From an uncultured Lachnospiraceae bacterium (GTDB taxonomy: Bacteria > Bacillota > Clostridia > Lachnospirales > Lachnospiraceae), in the NCBI GenBank assembly GCA_945643825.1, contig CALZEZ010000054.1:1-7919 (forward strand): a stretch of DNA of 7,919 nucleotides, read 5' to 3'. Under the pieces are notes generated by a model, which was not told the origin of the DNA, searched no databases, and was given only the letters and a program-made list of their open reading frames with translations. Positions 1 to 6,682 of the stretch are shown one piece after another (positions within the stretch are counted from its first letter, which is position 1; every line of letters starts with the position of its first letter). The position numbers and the translations under genes are program-made.

Positions 1-1
1 G

Positions 2-781
2 GTTATAGATTATCTGATTCATTCTGTGAATATGGATGCATTTAATTTCCTTCAGGAATATCTTGTGGGATTTCTGGAGGAGTTTATTGAGATTTCGGGA
101 ATCATGTCGTTTGAGGATATGGTACTTCATTGTCTTGCAGCGTTGCATCCGCCCACCTATGTTCATAGCGTTCAGGTGGCGGATATCAGCAAATGTCTCG
201 CAGAGCACCTGCTTAAATTTAATCCGGGTATGTTTTCAGAGGAAGAGATAGCAGACCGGTCAGAGTTTTTGAGATTTGTGTATCACTGTGCATTATGCCA
301 TGATTTTGGCAAGATTACAATGATTGACACCATCTTCATCTACGGAAGAAACCTTCTTGACAGCGAGTTTGATATTATTAAGATGCATCCGCTTATGGGA
401 GCTGAGCTGTTATCACGATATCGTTCAACGGAAAAGTATGCGGAGATAGCAAAGCACCATCACGTGTGGTTTAATCAGCAGAAGGGATATCCTTTATGCG
501 AGAATGAAAAGCCATCGGTGATTTCAAATATTGTAGAAGTGGCAGATTGTATAGACGCTGCAACGGATTCTATTGGCAGAAGCTATGTCAGGGGGAAAGA
601 CCTTGATGAAATCTGCGAGGAACTCATTGCGGGGAGTGGAGAGCATTATGCTCCGTATGTGGTTGAGCTGTTAAAGAAGGAAGAGGTTTTAGAGGATTTG
701 AATTACCTTCTGACAGTTGGGCGACAGAATAAGTATCAAAGCACTTATCTTCTGTTAAATGGTTCTCACTGTCGGAAGTGA
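2..781 (+). CDS. HD-GYP-like phosphohydrolase, 3' part (5' end outside window)
   Basis: The frame is open to the left edge (codons begin at base 2). The GTG at 26 and ATG at 32 have no Shine-Dalgarno sequence, so I read this as the C-terminal part of a longer protein. Numbering from the GTG, HD-superfamily metal residues are visible: H47 in YVHSVQVADIS, H92-D93 in CHDFGK, H121 in HPLMGAELL, H144-H145 before W148, and D174 in VEVADCIDAAT, with GYP at 154-156. This order matches the HD-GYP family, many of which hydrolyse cyclic di-GMP. Two departures are visible: the usual HHE-x-W reads HHHVW (Glu to H146), and there are about two extra residues between W148 and GYP. Activity and substrate are therefore uncertain; it may be a divergent or non-canonical member. 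Any N-terminal sensor domain would lie upstream. An intrinsic terminator follows directly, so it is probably the last gene of its unit. Confidence 0.85.
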   Translation, partial: VIDYLIHSVNMDAFNFLQEYLVGFLEEFIEISGIMSFEDMVLHCLAALHPPTYVHSVQVADISKCLAEHLLKFNPGMFSEEEIADRSEFLRFVYHCALCHDFGKITMIDTIFIYGRNLLDSEFDIIKMHPLMGAELLSRYRSTEKYAEIAKHHHVWFNQQKGYPLCENEKPSVISNIVEVADCIDAATDSIGRSYVRGKDLDEICEELIAGSGEHYAPYVVELLKKEEVLEDLNYLLTVGRQNKYQSTYLLLNGSHCRK

Positions 782-789
782 GGAAAGAT

Positions 790-841
790 TACCTCCTGTT
801 TCTACTGGTTTTTGACTAGTATGTGCAGAGAGGTATTTTTT
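790..841 (+). terminator. Intrinsic terminator after the HD-GYP-like gene
   Basis: The outer stem pairs TACCTCCTG (790-798) with CAGAGAGGTA (826-835) with one bulged A at 829. An inner stem pairs TACTGG (803-808) with CTAGTA (816-821) through one G-U pair. The right arm runs straight into six T residues (836-841). It starts nine bases after the HD gene stop codon, the expected place for a rho-independent terminator. Folding was judged by eye. Confidence 0.7.
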
Positions 842-914
842 ATGCAGAAAAAGTAAAGAATACCATTATGTTAATAAGCTCGTTAGGATGGAGGAGGGAT
901 AGCAGGGCTTCTGT

Positions 915-1142
915 GTGCCTACTTCTTACAGGAGAGGGGAGTCGATTATCTGTTGGTTTCTCAATGGTGTGGAGGCAGTCACAAATCTATTAACTCCTTT
1001 GCGAAGAAGATGTCCGCATATGGGATGTACGCTTAAGTGGAATGAGGCAGAGAATACGTGGAATTGTCCCTGCCATGGCTCACGCTTTGATGAACAGGGG
1101 CTGGTGCTTGATAATCCGGCAGATGGAAATCTTCCCCTGTGA
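915..1142 (+). pseudogene. Rieske [2Fe-2S] domain remnant
   Basis: The 75-residue frame has both Rieske boxes: CPHMGC (33-38) and CPCHGSRF (51-58). Expected cluster ligands are C33, H35, C51 and H54, with C38 and C53 as the disulfide pair of the fold. The tail DNPADGNL resembles the end of clostridial FAD-dependent oxidoreductases carrying a C-terminal Rieske domain, and of small stand-alone Rieske proteins. The N-terminal half (GESIICWFLNG and onward) matches the expected strands poorly and appears about ten residues short before the first box. A stop codon at 900-902 closes the frame upstream. The only start is GTG at 915, and the nearest purine-rich site (GGAGGAGGG, about 889-898) is too far away for normal initiation. 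I therefore infer a decayed 3' remnant, although a small expressed protein with an intact cluster site cannot be excluded. The rest of the gap before clpB (842-914) shows nothing else recognisable. Confidence 0.6.
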
Positions 1143-1169
1143 CAAGTTTATATTTTTTTAATACTTTTA

Positions 1170-1196
1170 TTAGCACTCTCTCTTGACGAGTGCTAA
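1170..1196 (+). promoter_or_regulatory. CIRCE operator (HrcA binding site)
   Basis: The left arm TTAGCACTC (1170-1178), a nine-base spacer and the right arm GAGTGCTAA (1188-1196) form a perfect inverted repeat identical to the CIRCE consensus. CIRCE is bound by the heat-shock repressor HrcA, whose activity depends on GroEL. It lies 49 bases before the clpB start and overlaps the -35 element, so HrcA binding should block RNA polymerase. Confidence 0.97.
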
Positions 1197-1211
1197 TTAC
1201 GGTGTTATAGT
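1183..1211 (+). promoter_or_regulatory. Sigma-A-type promoter of clpB
   Basis: TTGACG (1183-1188) and TATAGT (1206-1211) are separated by 17 bases, each one mismatch from the housekeeping consensus. The -35 box lies in the CIRCE spacer and reaches the first base of its right arm. Transcription would start near 1217-1220, giving a short leader of about 28 bases before the clpB start. That arrangement is typical of repression by occlusion, relieved on heat shock. Confidence 0.85.
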
Positions 1212-1245
1212 TTCACTAGAACAAAAATATTAGGAGGTACTGTAT

Positions 1246-3828
1246 ATGGATATTTCGAAATTTACACAGAATTCTATGCAGGCGGTTAATCGCACCGAAA
1301 AGCTTGCCTATGAGTATGGAAATCAGGAAATTGAGCAAGAGCATCTGCTTTACAGCCTTCTTACGATAGAAGACAGTCTGATTCTAAAGCTTATAGAGAA
1401 AATGGAGATTCAAACCGATCACTTTGTGAATCGTGTAAAAGAGGCACTGGAAAAAAGAGTGAAGGTACAGGGTGGAAATCTTTTTGTGGGTGCTGATCTG
1501 AATAAGGTTCTTGTGCATGCCGAGGATGAAGCGAAGCAGATGGGAGATGAATATGTCTCGGTCGAGCATTTATTTCTTGCAATGCTTCGTTTTCCGAATC
1601 CTGAGATTAAGAGAATCTGGACGGAATATGGGATTACAAGAGAAAGATTTTTACAGGCACTGTCCACGGTGCGTGGTAATCACAGAGTGACCAGCGATAA
1701 TCCGGAGGCGACGTATGATACGCTTGCCAAGTATGGACAGGATCTTGTAGAGAAAGCACGCGGTCAGAAGCTGGATCCTGTGATCGGCAGAGATAATGAG
1801 ATTCGTAATGTAATCCGGATTCTGTCAAGAAAAACGAAGAATAATCCGGTGTTGATCGGTGAACCGGGTGTCGGTAAAACGGCAGTAGTAGAAGGTCTGG
1901 CACAGCGTATTGTGCAGGGAGATGTGCCGCAGGGACTAAAGGATAAGAAGATCTTTGCGCTTGATATGGGTGCACTGGTTGCCGGTGCAAAATACCGTGG
2001 AGAGTTTGAAGAGCGTTTGAAGGCTGTACTTGAGGATGTCAGGAAGTCTGAGGGACAGATAATTCTGTTTATTGATGAGCTTCATACGATTGTTGGTGCC
2101 GGCAAAACAGACGGAGCACTTGATGCGGGAAATATGCTTAAGCCAATGTTAGCGCGCGGCGAATTGCATTGTATCGGTGCCACGACTCTGGATGAGTATA
2201 GGCAGTATATAGAGAAGGATGCAGCTCTTGAGCGAAGATTTCAGCCGGTACATGTGGAGGAACCGACAGTCGAGGATACGATCTCCATACTGAGGGGCTT
2301 AAAGGAGCGTTATGAGGTTTACCATGGGGTAAAGATTATGGATAATGCCCTTGTCAGTGCAGCAACCTTGTCCAACCGTTATATCTCAGACCGCTTTCTT
2401 CCGGATAAGGCGATTGATCTGGTCGATGAGGCCTGTGCTCTTATTAAGACGGAGATGGATTCCATGCCGACAGAGCTTGATGAGCTTCACAGGAGAATCT
2501 TGCAGCTGGAGATTGAGGAAACTGCGTTAAAGAAGGAGACAGACTCTATTTCACAGGAGAGACTTGTGAATTTGCAGCAGGAGCTGGCAAAGCTGCGTGA
2601 GGATTTCCAGAACAGAAAGGCACAGTGGGATAATGAGAAGGCATCGGTTGACAAGCTGTCAAAGCTAAGAGAAGCAATTGAGAGTGTCAACAGTGAGATT
2701 CAGATTGCCCAGCGGGAAGGAAATCTGGAAAAAGCAGCGGAACTCAGCTATGGAAAGCTTCCGGAGCTGCGCAAGCAGCTTGCACAGGCGGAGGAGGCTA
2801 ACAGCAGCCGGGATATGTCACTGGTGCATGAGAAGGTTTCCGAGGAGGAGATTGCCCGTATTATCTCCAGATGGACAGGAATTCCGGTGACGAAGCTGAC
2901 GGAGAGCGAGAGAAACAAGACCCTTCAGCTGGATAAGGTGCTTCATAAGAGAGTGGTAGGGCAGGATGAAGCCGTGGAGAAGGTGACCGAGGCCATCATC
3001 AGATCCAAGGCAGGTATTAAGGATCCTACGAAACCGATTGGTTCTTTCCTGTTTTTAGGACCCACCGGCGTCGGTAAGACAGAGCTTGCAAAGTCACTTG
3101 CTGCCGCTCTTTTTGATGATGAGAACAATATGGTTCGAATTGATATGAGTGAGTACATGGAGAAATACTCTGTCTCCAGACTGATTGGGGCACCTCCAGG
3201 ATATGTCGGCTATGAGGAAGGTGGACAGCTCACAGAGGCTGTGCGCAGAAAACCGTATGCGGTGATTCTGTTTGATGAGATTGAGAAAGCGCATCCGGAT
3301 GTTTTCAATATTTTGCTGCAGGTACTGGATGATGGACGTATTACGGACTCACAGGGACGCACAGTGGATTTTAAGAATACCATTCTGATTATGACCTCCA
3401 ATATTGGAGCATCTTATCTTCTGGATGGAATTGAGGAGGATGGCACAATCAGGGAAGAGGCAGAGAAGCTTGTAATGGAGGACCTGCGTGCACATTTCAG
3501 ACCAGAGTTTCTGAATCGTCTGGATGAGACCATTCTGTTTCGACCGTTAACCAAAGAAAACATTTCCGGTATCGTGCAGTTGATTGTAGATGACTTAAAC
3601 AGAAGACTTTCTGATAAGGAGCTAAAGGTACAGTTGACAGATGACGCAGCGAAGTTTATTGTAGATCATGCCTATGATCCCGTTTACGGTGCGCGTCCTC
3701 TGAAGCGATATATTCAGAAGTACGTCGAAACTCTTTCCGCACGTCTTATTCTGGAGGACAAGGTCGAGATGAAGGATACCATTCTGATTGATGTAGAAGG
3801 AGATCATCTGGTTGCACGTAAGAAATAG
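1246..3828 (+). CDS. clpB: ATP-dependent chaperone ClpB (Hsp100 disaggregase)
   Basis: A cytoplasmic hexameric AAA+ machine that, with DnaK, threads aggregated proteins through its pore to resolubilise them. At 860 residues it has full family length. In order: Clp N-domain (about 1-145); first ATPase domain with Walker A GEPGVGKT (205-212), pore-loop Y250, Walker B FIDE (275-278) and Arg fingers R330-R331; a long coiled-coil middle domain (about 400-530, with the YGKLPELR segment at 502); second ATPase domain with Walker A GPTGVGKT (605-612), Walker B FDE (676-678), pore-loop Y653 and sensor-2 GARPLKR (815-821). The long middle domain, and the lack of an obvious IGF/L-type ClpP-docking loop after the second Walker B, favour ClpB over ClpC. 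The start ATG has AGGAGG (1232-1237) eight bases upstream. A CIRCE/sigma-A promoter controls it. No terminator is visible before the next gene, 34 bases on. Confidence 0.98.
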   Translation: MDISKFTQNSMQAVNRTEKLAYEYGNQEIEQEHLLYSLLTIEDSLILKLIEKMEIQTDHFVNRVKEALEKRVKVQGGNLFVGADLNKVLVHAEDEAKQMGDEYVSVEHLFLAMLRFPNPEIKRIWTEYGITRERFLQALSTVRGNHRVTSDNPEATYDTLAKYGQDLVEKARGQKLDPVIGRDNEIRNVIRILSRKTKNNPVLIGEPGVGKTAVVEGLAQRIVQGDVPQGLKDKKIFALDMGALVAGAKYRGEFEERLKAVLEDVRKSEGQIILFIDELHTIVGAGKTDGALDAGNMLKPMLARGELHCIGATTLDEYRQYIEKDAALERRFQPVHVEEPTVEDTISILRGLKERYEVYHGVKIMDNALVSAATLSNRYISDRFLPDKAIDLVDEACALIKTEMDSMPTELDELHRRILQLEIEETALKKETDSISQERLVNLQQELAKLREDFQNRKAQWDNEKASVDKLSKLREAIESVNSEIQIAQREGNLEKAAELSYGKLPELRKQLAQAEEANSSRDMSLVHEKVSEEEIARIISRWTGIPVTKLTESERNKTLQLDKVLHKRVVGQDEAVEKVTEAIIRSKAGIKDPTKPIGSFLFLGPTGVGKTELAKSLAAALFDDENNMVRIDMSEYMEKYSVSRLIGAPPGYVGYEEGGQLTEAVRRKPYAVILFDEIEKAHPDVFNILLQVLDDGRITDSQGRTVDFKNTILIMTSNIGASYLLDGIEEDGTIREEAEKLVMEDLRAHFRPEFLNRLDETILFRPLTKENISGIVQLIVDDLNRRLSDKELKVQLTDDAAKFIVDHAYDPVYGARPLKRYIQKYVETLSARLILEDKVEMKDTILIDVEGDHLVARKK

Positions 3829-3862
3829 CAGATAAAGAATATCAGAGAAGGAGAGGTCCCAT

Positions 3863-4042
3863 ATGATACCAAAGGATCCGGTAATGCTCCTTAGCTTTAT
3901 CAATCTGAAGCTGAGGGACTGTTATAGTAATCTTGATGAATTGTGTGAGGATTTGGAAGTCGATAAGGATGAACTGATTGGAAAGCTTGCCTCGATCGGA
4001 TATGGTTATGCAGAGACAAATAATCAGTTTGTATCGCGTTAA
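3863..4042 (+). CDS. DUF4250 small protein
   Basis: This 59-residue protein begins MIPKDPVMLLSFINLKLRD and continues with a segment (NLDELCEDLEVDKDELIGKLASIGYGY, residues 23-49) that reads like a small helix-turn-helix. I recognise it as DUF4250, a short family of unknown function common in Clostridia; the length and the conserved opening fit. A good ribosome binding site, AAGGAGAGG (3848-3856), lies six bases before the ATG. It is 34 bases after the clpB stop with no terminator between, so it is probably cotranscribed from the clpB promoter. It has no signal peptide or membrane segment. The helix-turn-helix reading and any regulatory role are inference. Confidence 0.9.
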   Translation: MIPKDPVMLLSFINLKLRDCYSNLDELCEDLEVDKDELIGKLASIGYGYAETNNQFVSR

Positions 4043-4109
4043 TAGTTCTGTTTGCCATGATTTTGACATAGATTGTTGCAAATGGATGAGATGGCAGGGA
4101 CTAACGCTC

Positions 4110-4805
4110 ATGTCGGCAAGAAAAAAGATTCATGGCTGCTTCTGCGTGCTGATGTCGGTTTTATGTATACTATGCATAGCCAGGGCAGTAAGGCAGCCAG
4201 AACCTGTTAAAACTGATTCCCGGCAAATCCTTATGGAGGAGCCTCCCGAAAATAGAAAGATAGCATTAACATTTGATGATGGTCCGCACCCTGTTTATAC
4301 GCCAATGTTATTGGATGGACTGAAGGAACGGGGGGTGCGGGCCAGCTTTTTTATTCTTGGACAGGGTGCTGAATGCTATCCGGATATTGTGGCACGCATG
4401 GAGAAGGAGGGGCATCTGATCGGAAATCATACCTATTCACACATACAATATTCGTCAAAACGTGAATTGGAGTTTGGAGAAGAATTAGTCCGAACAAATG
4501 AGATTGTAAAGGATATCACCGGTAAGGATGTAATGTTCGTCAGACCGCCTTATGGCTCCTGGAATAAGAAATACGAGACACAGCTAAACATGATTCCTGT
4601 TCTTTGGTCAGTAGACCCGTTGGACTGGACGACAACAAATGTTGCAAAAGTTGTAAAAGCAGTAGTGTCGAAAGTCGGAGAAAATGATATTATATTATTA
4701 CATGACTGCTATCAGTCCACTGTTACGGCAACCTTTGAGATTATTGATATCCTCAGCAAGGAGGGCTATGAGTTTGTAACCGTGGATGAGTTACTTTTAG
4801 ATTAG
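4110..4805 (+). CDS. Polysaccharide deacetylase (NodB domain), secreted or membrane-anchored
   Basis: A carbohydrate esterase family 4 enzyme expected to remove acetyl groups from N-acetylated sugars, most plausibly of peptidoglycan, outside the membrane. From ATG 4110 it has 231 residues: a basic start (SARKK), a hydrophobic segment (about 10-26) serving as signal peptide or anchor, a short linker, then the NodB domain. All five motifs are visible: TFDDGP (D56 base, D57 metal), HTYSH (H107 and H111, metal), RPPYG (145-149), DPLDW (169-173) and ILLHD (195-199, H198), so it should be active. The frame stays open further left, but that part overlaps DUF4250. ATG 4086 lacks a ribosome binding site, whereas 4110 has a weak AGGGA (4096-4100) and places basic residues next to the hydrophobic segment; the start is therefore moderately sure. 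PdaA/PgdA-type names are possible, but the exact substrate cannot be read from sequence. Confidence 0.92.
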   Translation: MSARKKIHGCFCVLMSVLCILCIARAVRQPEPVKTDSRQILMEEPPENRKIALTFDDGPHPVYTPMLLDGLKERGVRASFFILGQGAECYPDIVARMEKEGHLIGNHTYSHIQYSSKRELEFGEELVRTNEIVKDITGKDVMFVRPPYGSWNKKYETQLNMIPVLWSVDPLDWTTTNVAKVVKAVVSKVGENDIILLHDCYQSTVTATFEIIDILSKEGYEFVTVDELLLD

Positions 4806-4808
4806 GAG
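4804..4808 (+). promoter_or_regulatory. rarA ribosome binding site overlapping the deacetylase stop
   Basis: The deacetylase stop TAG (4803-4805) is part of TAGGAG, whose AGGAG lies eight bases before the rarA ATG. Ribosomes ending the deacetylase would sit on the rarA initiation region, which suggests translational coupling and confirms the rarA start. Confidence 0.75.
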
Positions 4809-4816
4809 CACACATT

Positions 4817-6157
4817 ATGGATTTGTTTGAATACATGCGGAATAAGGAGCAGGAGAGAGAGTCACCTCTTGCTGCAAGACTTCGTCCCACGACATTAGAT
4901 GAGGTAGTTGGGCAAAAGCATATCATTGGCAGGGATAAGCTGCTGTATCGTGCGATCAAAGCGGATAAACTGAGCTCCATAATTTTTTATGGACCGCCGG
5001 GGACCGGAAAGACAACACTGGCGAAGGTGATTGCCGGTACGACGAGTGCAGAGTTTACGCAGATTAATGCGACGGTTGCCGGCAAGAAGGATATGGAGGA
5101 GGTCATTCAGAAGGCCAAGGATACGGCAGGAATGTATGGGAGAAAAACCATACTTTTTATTGACGAGATTCATCGTTTTAACAAGGGGCAGCAGGATTAT
5201 CTCCTGCCGTTTGTTGAGGATGGCACGATTATTCTGATTGGAGCCACCACAGAAAATCCTTATTTTGAGGTAAATGGTGCACTTCTGTCAAGATCAGCTA
5301 TTTTTGAGCTTAAGCCGCTGGAACGGGAGGATATCAAGGAACTGATACATCGCGCAGTGTATGATAAGGATAAAGGAATGGGATCTTATGATGCGGTGAT
5401 AGAGGATGACGCCATGGAGTTTCTGGCGGATTTATCCGGGGGAGATGCCAGACATGCATTAAATGCTGTGGAGCTGGGCATTATGACAACAAACCGCAGC
5501 GAGGACGGAAAGATCCATATCACTCTGGAGGTGGCACAGGAGTGCATCCAGAAGCGCGTTCTTCGTTATGATAAGACAGGGGATAACCACTACGATACCA
5601 TTTCTGCATTTATCAAGAGCATGAGAGGCTCTGATCCGGATGCTGCAATCTATTATCTGGCCAGAATGCTTCAGGCGGGAGAACAGGTGGCATTTGTAGC
5701 AAGACGTATTATGATATGTGCCGCAGAGGATGTGGGGCTTGCGGATCCGAATGCCCTTATTGTTGCGACAAACGCATCGCTTGCGGTGGAGCGGATCGGC
5801 ATGCCGGAGGCGATGATCATTCTGGCACAGGCAGCAGCCTATGTGGCAACGGCTCCGAAGAGCAACAGTAGTGTCTGTGCAATCTCAGAGGCAATGTCGG
5901 CAGTGGAGAAAACTGGCAATCTGCCAATTCCGGTGCATTTGCAGGATGCACATTATAAGGGAGCTGCTAAGCTCGGTCATGGAACGGGCTATTTGTATGC
6001 ACATGATTTCCCCAATGATTATGTGAAACAGCAGTACCTGCCGGATGCGCTTGTCGGGACGAAATTTTACCGTCCGTCTGACAATGGGTATGAAGTAAAG
6101 ATTGCGAGTCATATGGAGAGAATCATCAGAGAGGAAGAGGAGCGAATCGGGCAATAG
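4817..6157 (+). CDS. rarA: Replication-associated recombination protein A (RarA/MgsA AAA+ ATPase)
   Basis: RarA is a tetrameric AAA+ ATPase related to clamp-loader subunits. It acts at stalled replication forks and single-strand DNA ends, linked to SSB and recombination. At 446 residues it matches the usual family length. The N-terminus MDLFEYMR and the segment RLRPTTLDEVVGQKHIIG are family hallmarks. Walker A is GPPGTGKT (59-66), Walker B is LFIDEIHRF (113-121), sensor 1 lies in GATTENP (142-148), and R159 in LLSRS is the likely arginine finger. The C-terminal half, from about GDNHYDTISAFIKSMRGSDPD onward, is the RarA-specific oligomerisation region. It is 11 bases after the deacetylase stop and looks coupled to it. 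A terminator lies just past its end, inside the convergent gene. Confidence 0.97.
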   Translation: MDLFEYMRNKEQERESPLAARLRPTTLDEVVGQKHIIGRDKLLYRAIKADKLSSIIFYGPPGTGKTTLAKVIAGTTSAEFTQINATVAGKKDMEEVIQKAKDTAGMYGRKTILFIDEIHRFNKGQQDYLLPFVEDGTIILIGATTENPYFEVNGALLSRSAIFELKPLEREDIKELIHRAVYDKDKGMGSYDAVIEDDAMEFLADLSGGDARHALNAVELGIMTTNRSEDGKIHITLEVAQECIQKRVLRYDKTGDNHYDTISAFIKSMRGSDPDAAIYYLARMLQAGEQVAFVARRIMICAAEDVGLADPNALIVATNASLAVERIGMPEAMIILAQAAAYVATAPKSNSSVCAISEAMSAVEKTGNLPIPVHLQDAHYKGAAKLGHGTGYLYAHDFPNDYVKQQYLPDALVGTKFYRPSDNGYEVKIASHMERIIREEEERIGQ

Positions 6158-6159
6158 GA

Positions 6160-6675
6160 TTAAAAGAGCTGGGAGATCAGATGCTGATAGATTTCCTGGT
6201 TCTTTTTTTGCCAATTGTCGCAAATTGTGGCAGCAGTATCCTGCGTAGGGACAGATAGTGTAATATCCATTAATTTTATCTTTTTTTCATAGGCGACAAG
6301 ATGTGCCTCATATTCACCGGAAGATGCGCGGTAATAGTCCGCCTGAATGGAGAATTCGTTGCGGAGGGATAATTCATTTTCCTTCAGATACTGTTCGATA
6401 TCCTGCTTGATGGCTGGACTAATGCGATTGTTAAAGAAATGTAATGTTTCGGCTCCTTCTTTGGTAATGGACAAGTAAGTTCTGTTATGAGTCACATTTG
6501 CACTGACAAGCCCGGTATCAAGAAGCTCGGAGAACACCTGCTGAAGTGTGAGAAAATTCGTATATTCCTTTTCAAGCATGAAGCCGCTAAGCTGTGCCTG
6601 AGTTAAGGGAAAGCTGACACGGTCAAGCATATGCAGGATGATTAATTTGTAAAGAGTAAGAGTGTCTTGTGTCAT
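6160..6675 (-). CDS. DUF4364 family winged-helix protein
   Basis: A 171-residue soluble protein that I recognise as DUF4364, found in Clostridia. The N-terminal part (about 1-75) reads as a winged helix: helices around TLYKLIILHMLD, LTQAQLSGFML and LQQVFSELLDTGLV, then a wing-like THNRTYLSITKEG. The C-terminal part (about 85-171) has a long charged helix and a beta-rich stretch (RNEFSIQADYYR, EYEAHLVAYEKKIKLMDITLSVP). DNA binding is plausible from the fold, but no target is known. There is no membrane segment. The ATG follows the radical SAM stop by seven bases, with only a weak purine-rich site (GAAAGTGA), so it is the last gene of the leftward operon and probably coupled. Its stop codon is two bases from that of rarA. 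Confidence 0.88.
   Translation of the reverse strand: MTQDTLTLYKLIILHMLDRVSFPLTQAQLSGFMLEKEYTNFLTLQQVFSELLDTGLVSANVTHNRTYLSITKEGAETLHFFNNRISPAIKQDIEQYLKENELSLRNEFSIQADYYRASSGEYEAHLVAYEKKIKLMDITLSVPTQDTAATICDNWQKKNQEIYQHLISQLF
6162..6209 (+). terminator. Intrinsic terminator of the clpB-rarA operon, inside the convergent gene
   Basis: AAAAGAGCTGGG (6162-6173) pairs with CCTGGTTCTTTT (6195-6206) over 12 pairs, three of them G-U. Inside it, ATCAG (6176-6180) pairs with CTGAT (6184-6188) around ATG. Seven T residues (6203-6209) follow. On the opposite strand the three G-U pairs become A-C mismatches, so the hairpin should work mainly for rightward transcription. It starts five bases after the rarA stop. 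Folding was judged by eye. Confidence 0.65.
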
Positions 6676-6682
6676 AATGGGT

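Noticed and set aside
26..781. Treating the GTG at 26 as the true start of the HD-GYP-like gene
   Set aside because: The frame is open to the window edge and no Shine-Dalgarno sequence precedes either 26 or 32, so a truncated longer gene is more likely.
1634..1990. 118-codon open frame on the minus strand inside clpB
   Set aside because: It lies wholly within a strongly conserved gene, its sequence is low in recognisable features and it has no ribosome binding site; it is a shadow frame.
4063..4091. Perfect TTGACA (4063-4068) between DUF4250 and the deacetylase, a possible internal promoter
   Set aside because: At 16-18 base spacing the downstream sequence (GATGAGAT region) has no reasonable -10 element, so this is probably a chance match.
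3978..4109. N-terminal extension of the deacetylase frame back to 3978
   Set aside because: It overlaps the DUF4250 gene, has no ribosome binding site, and would bury the basic-hydrophobic signal segment that follows ATG 4110 inside the protein.
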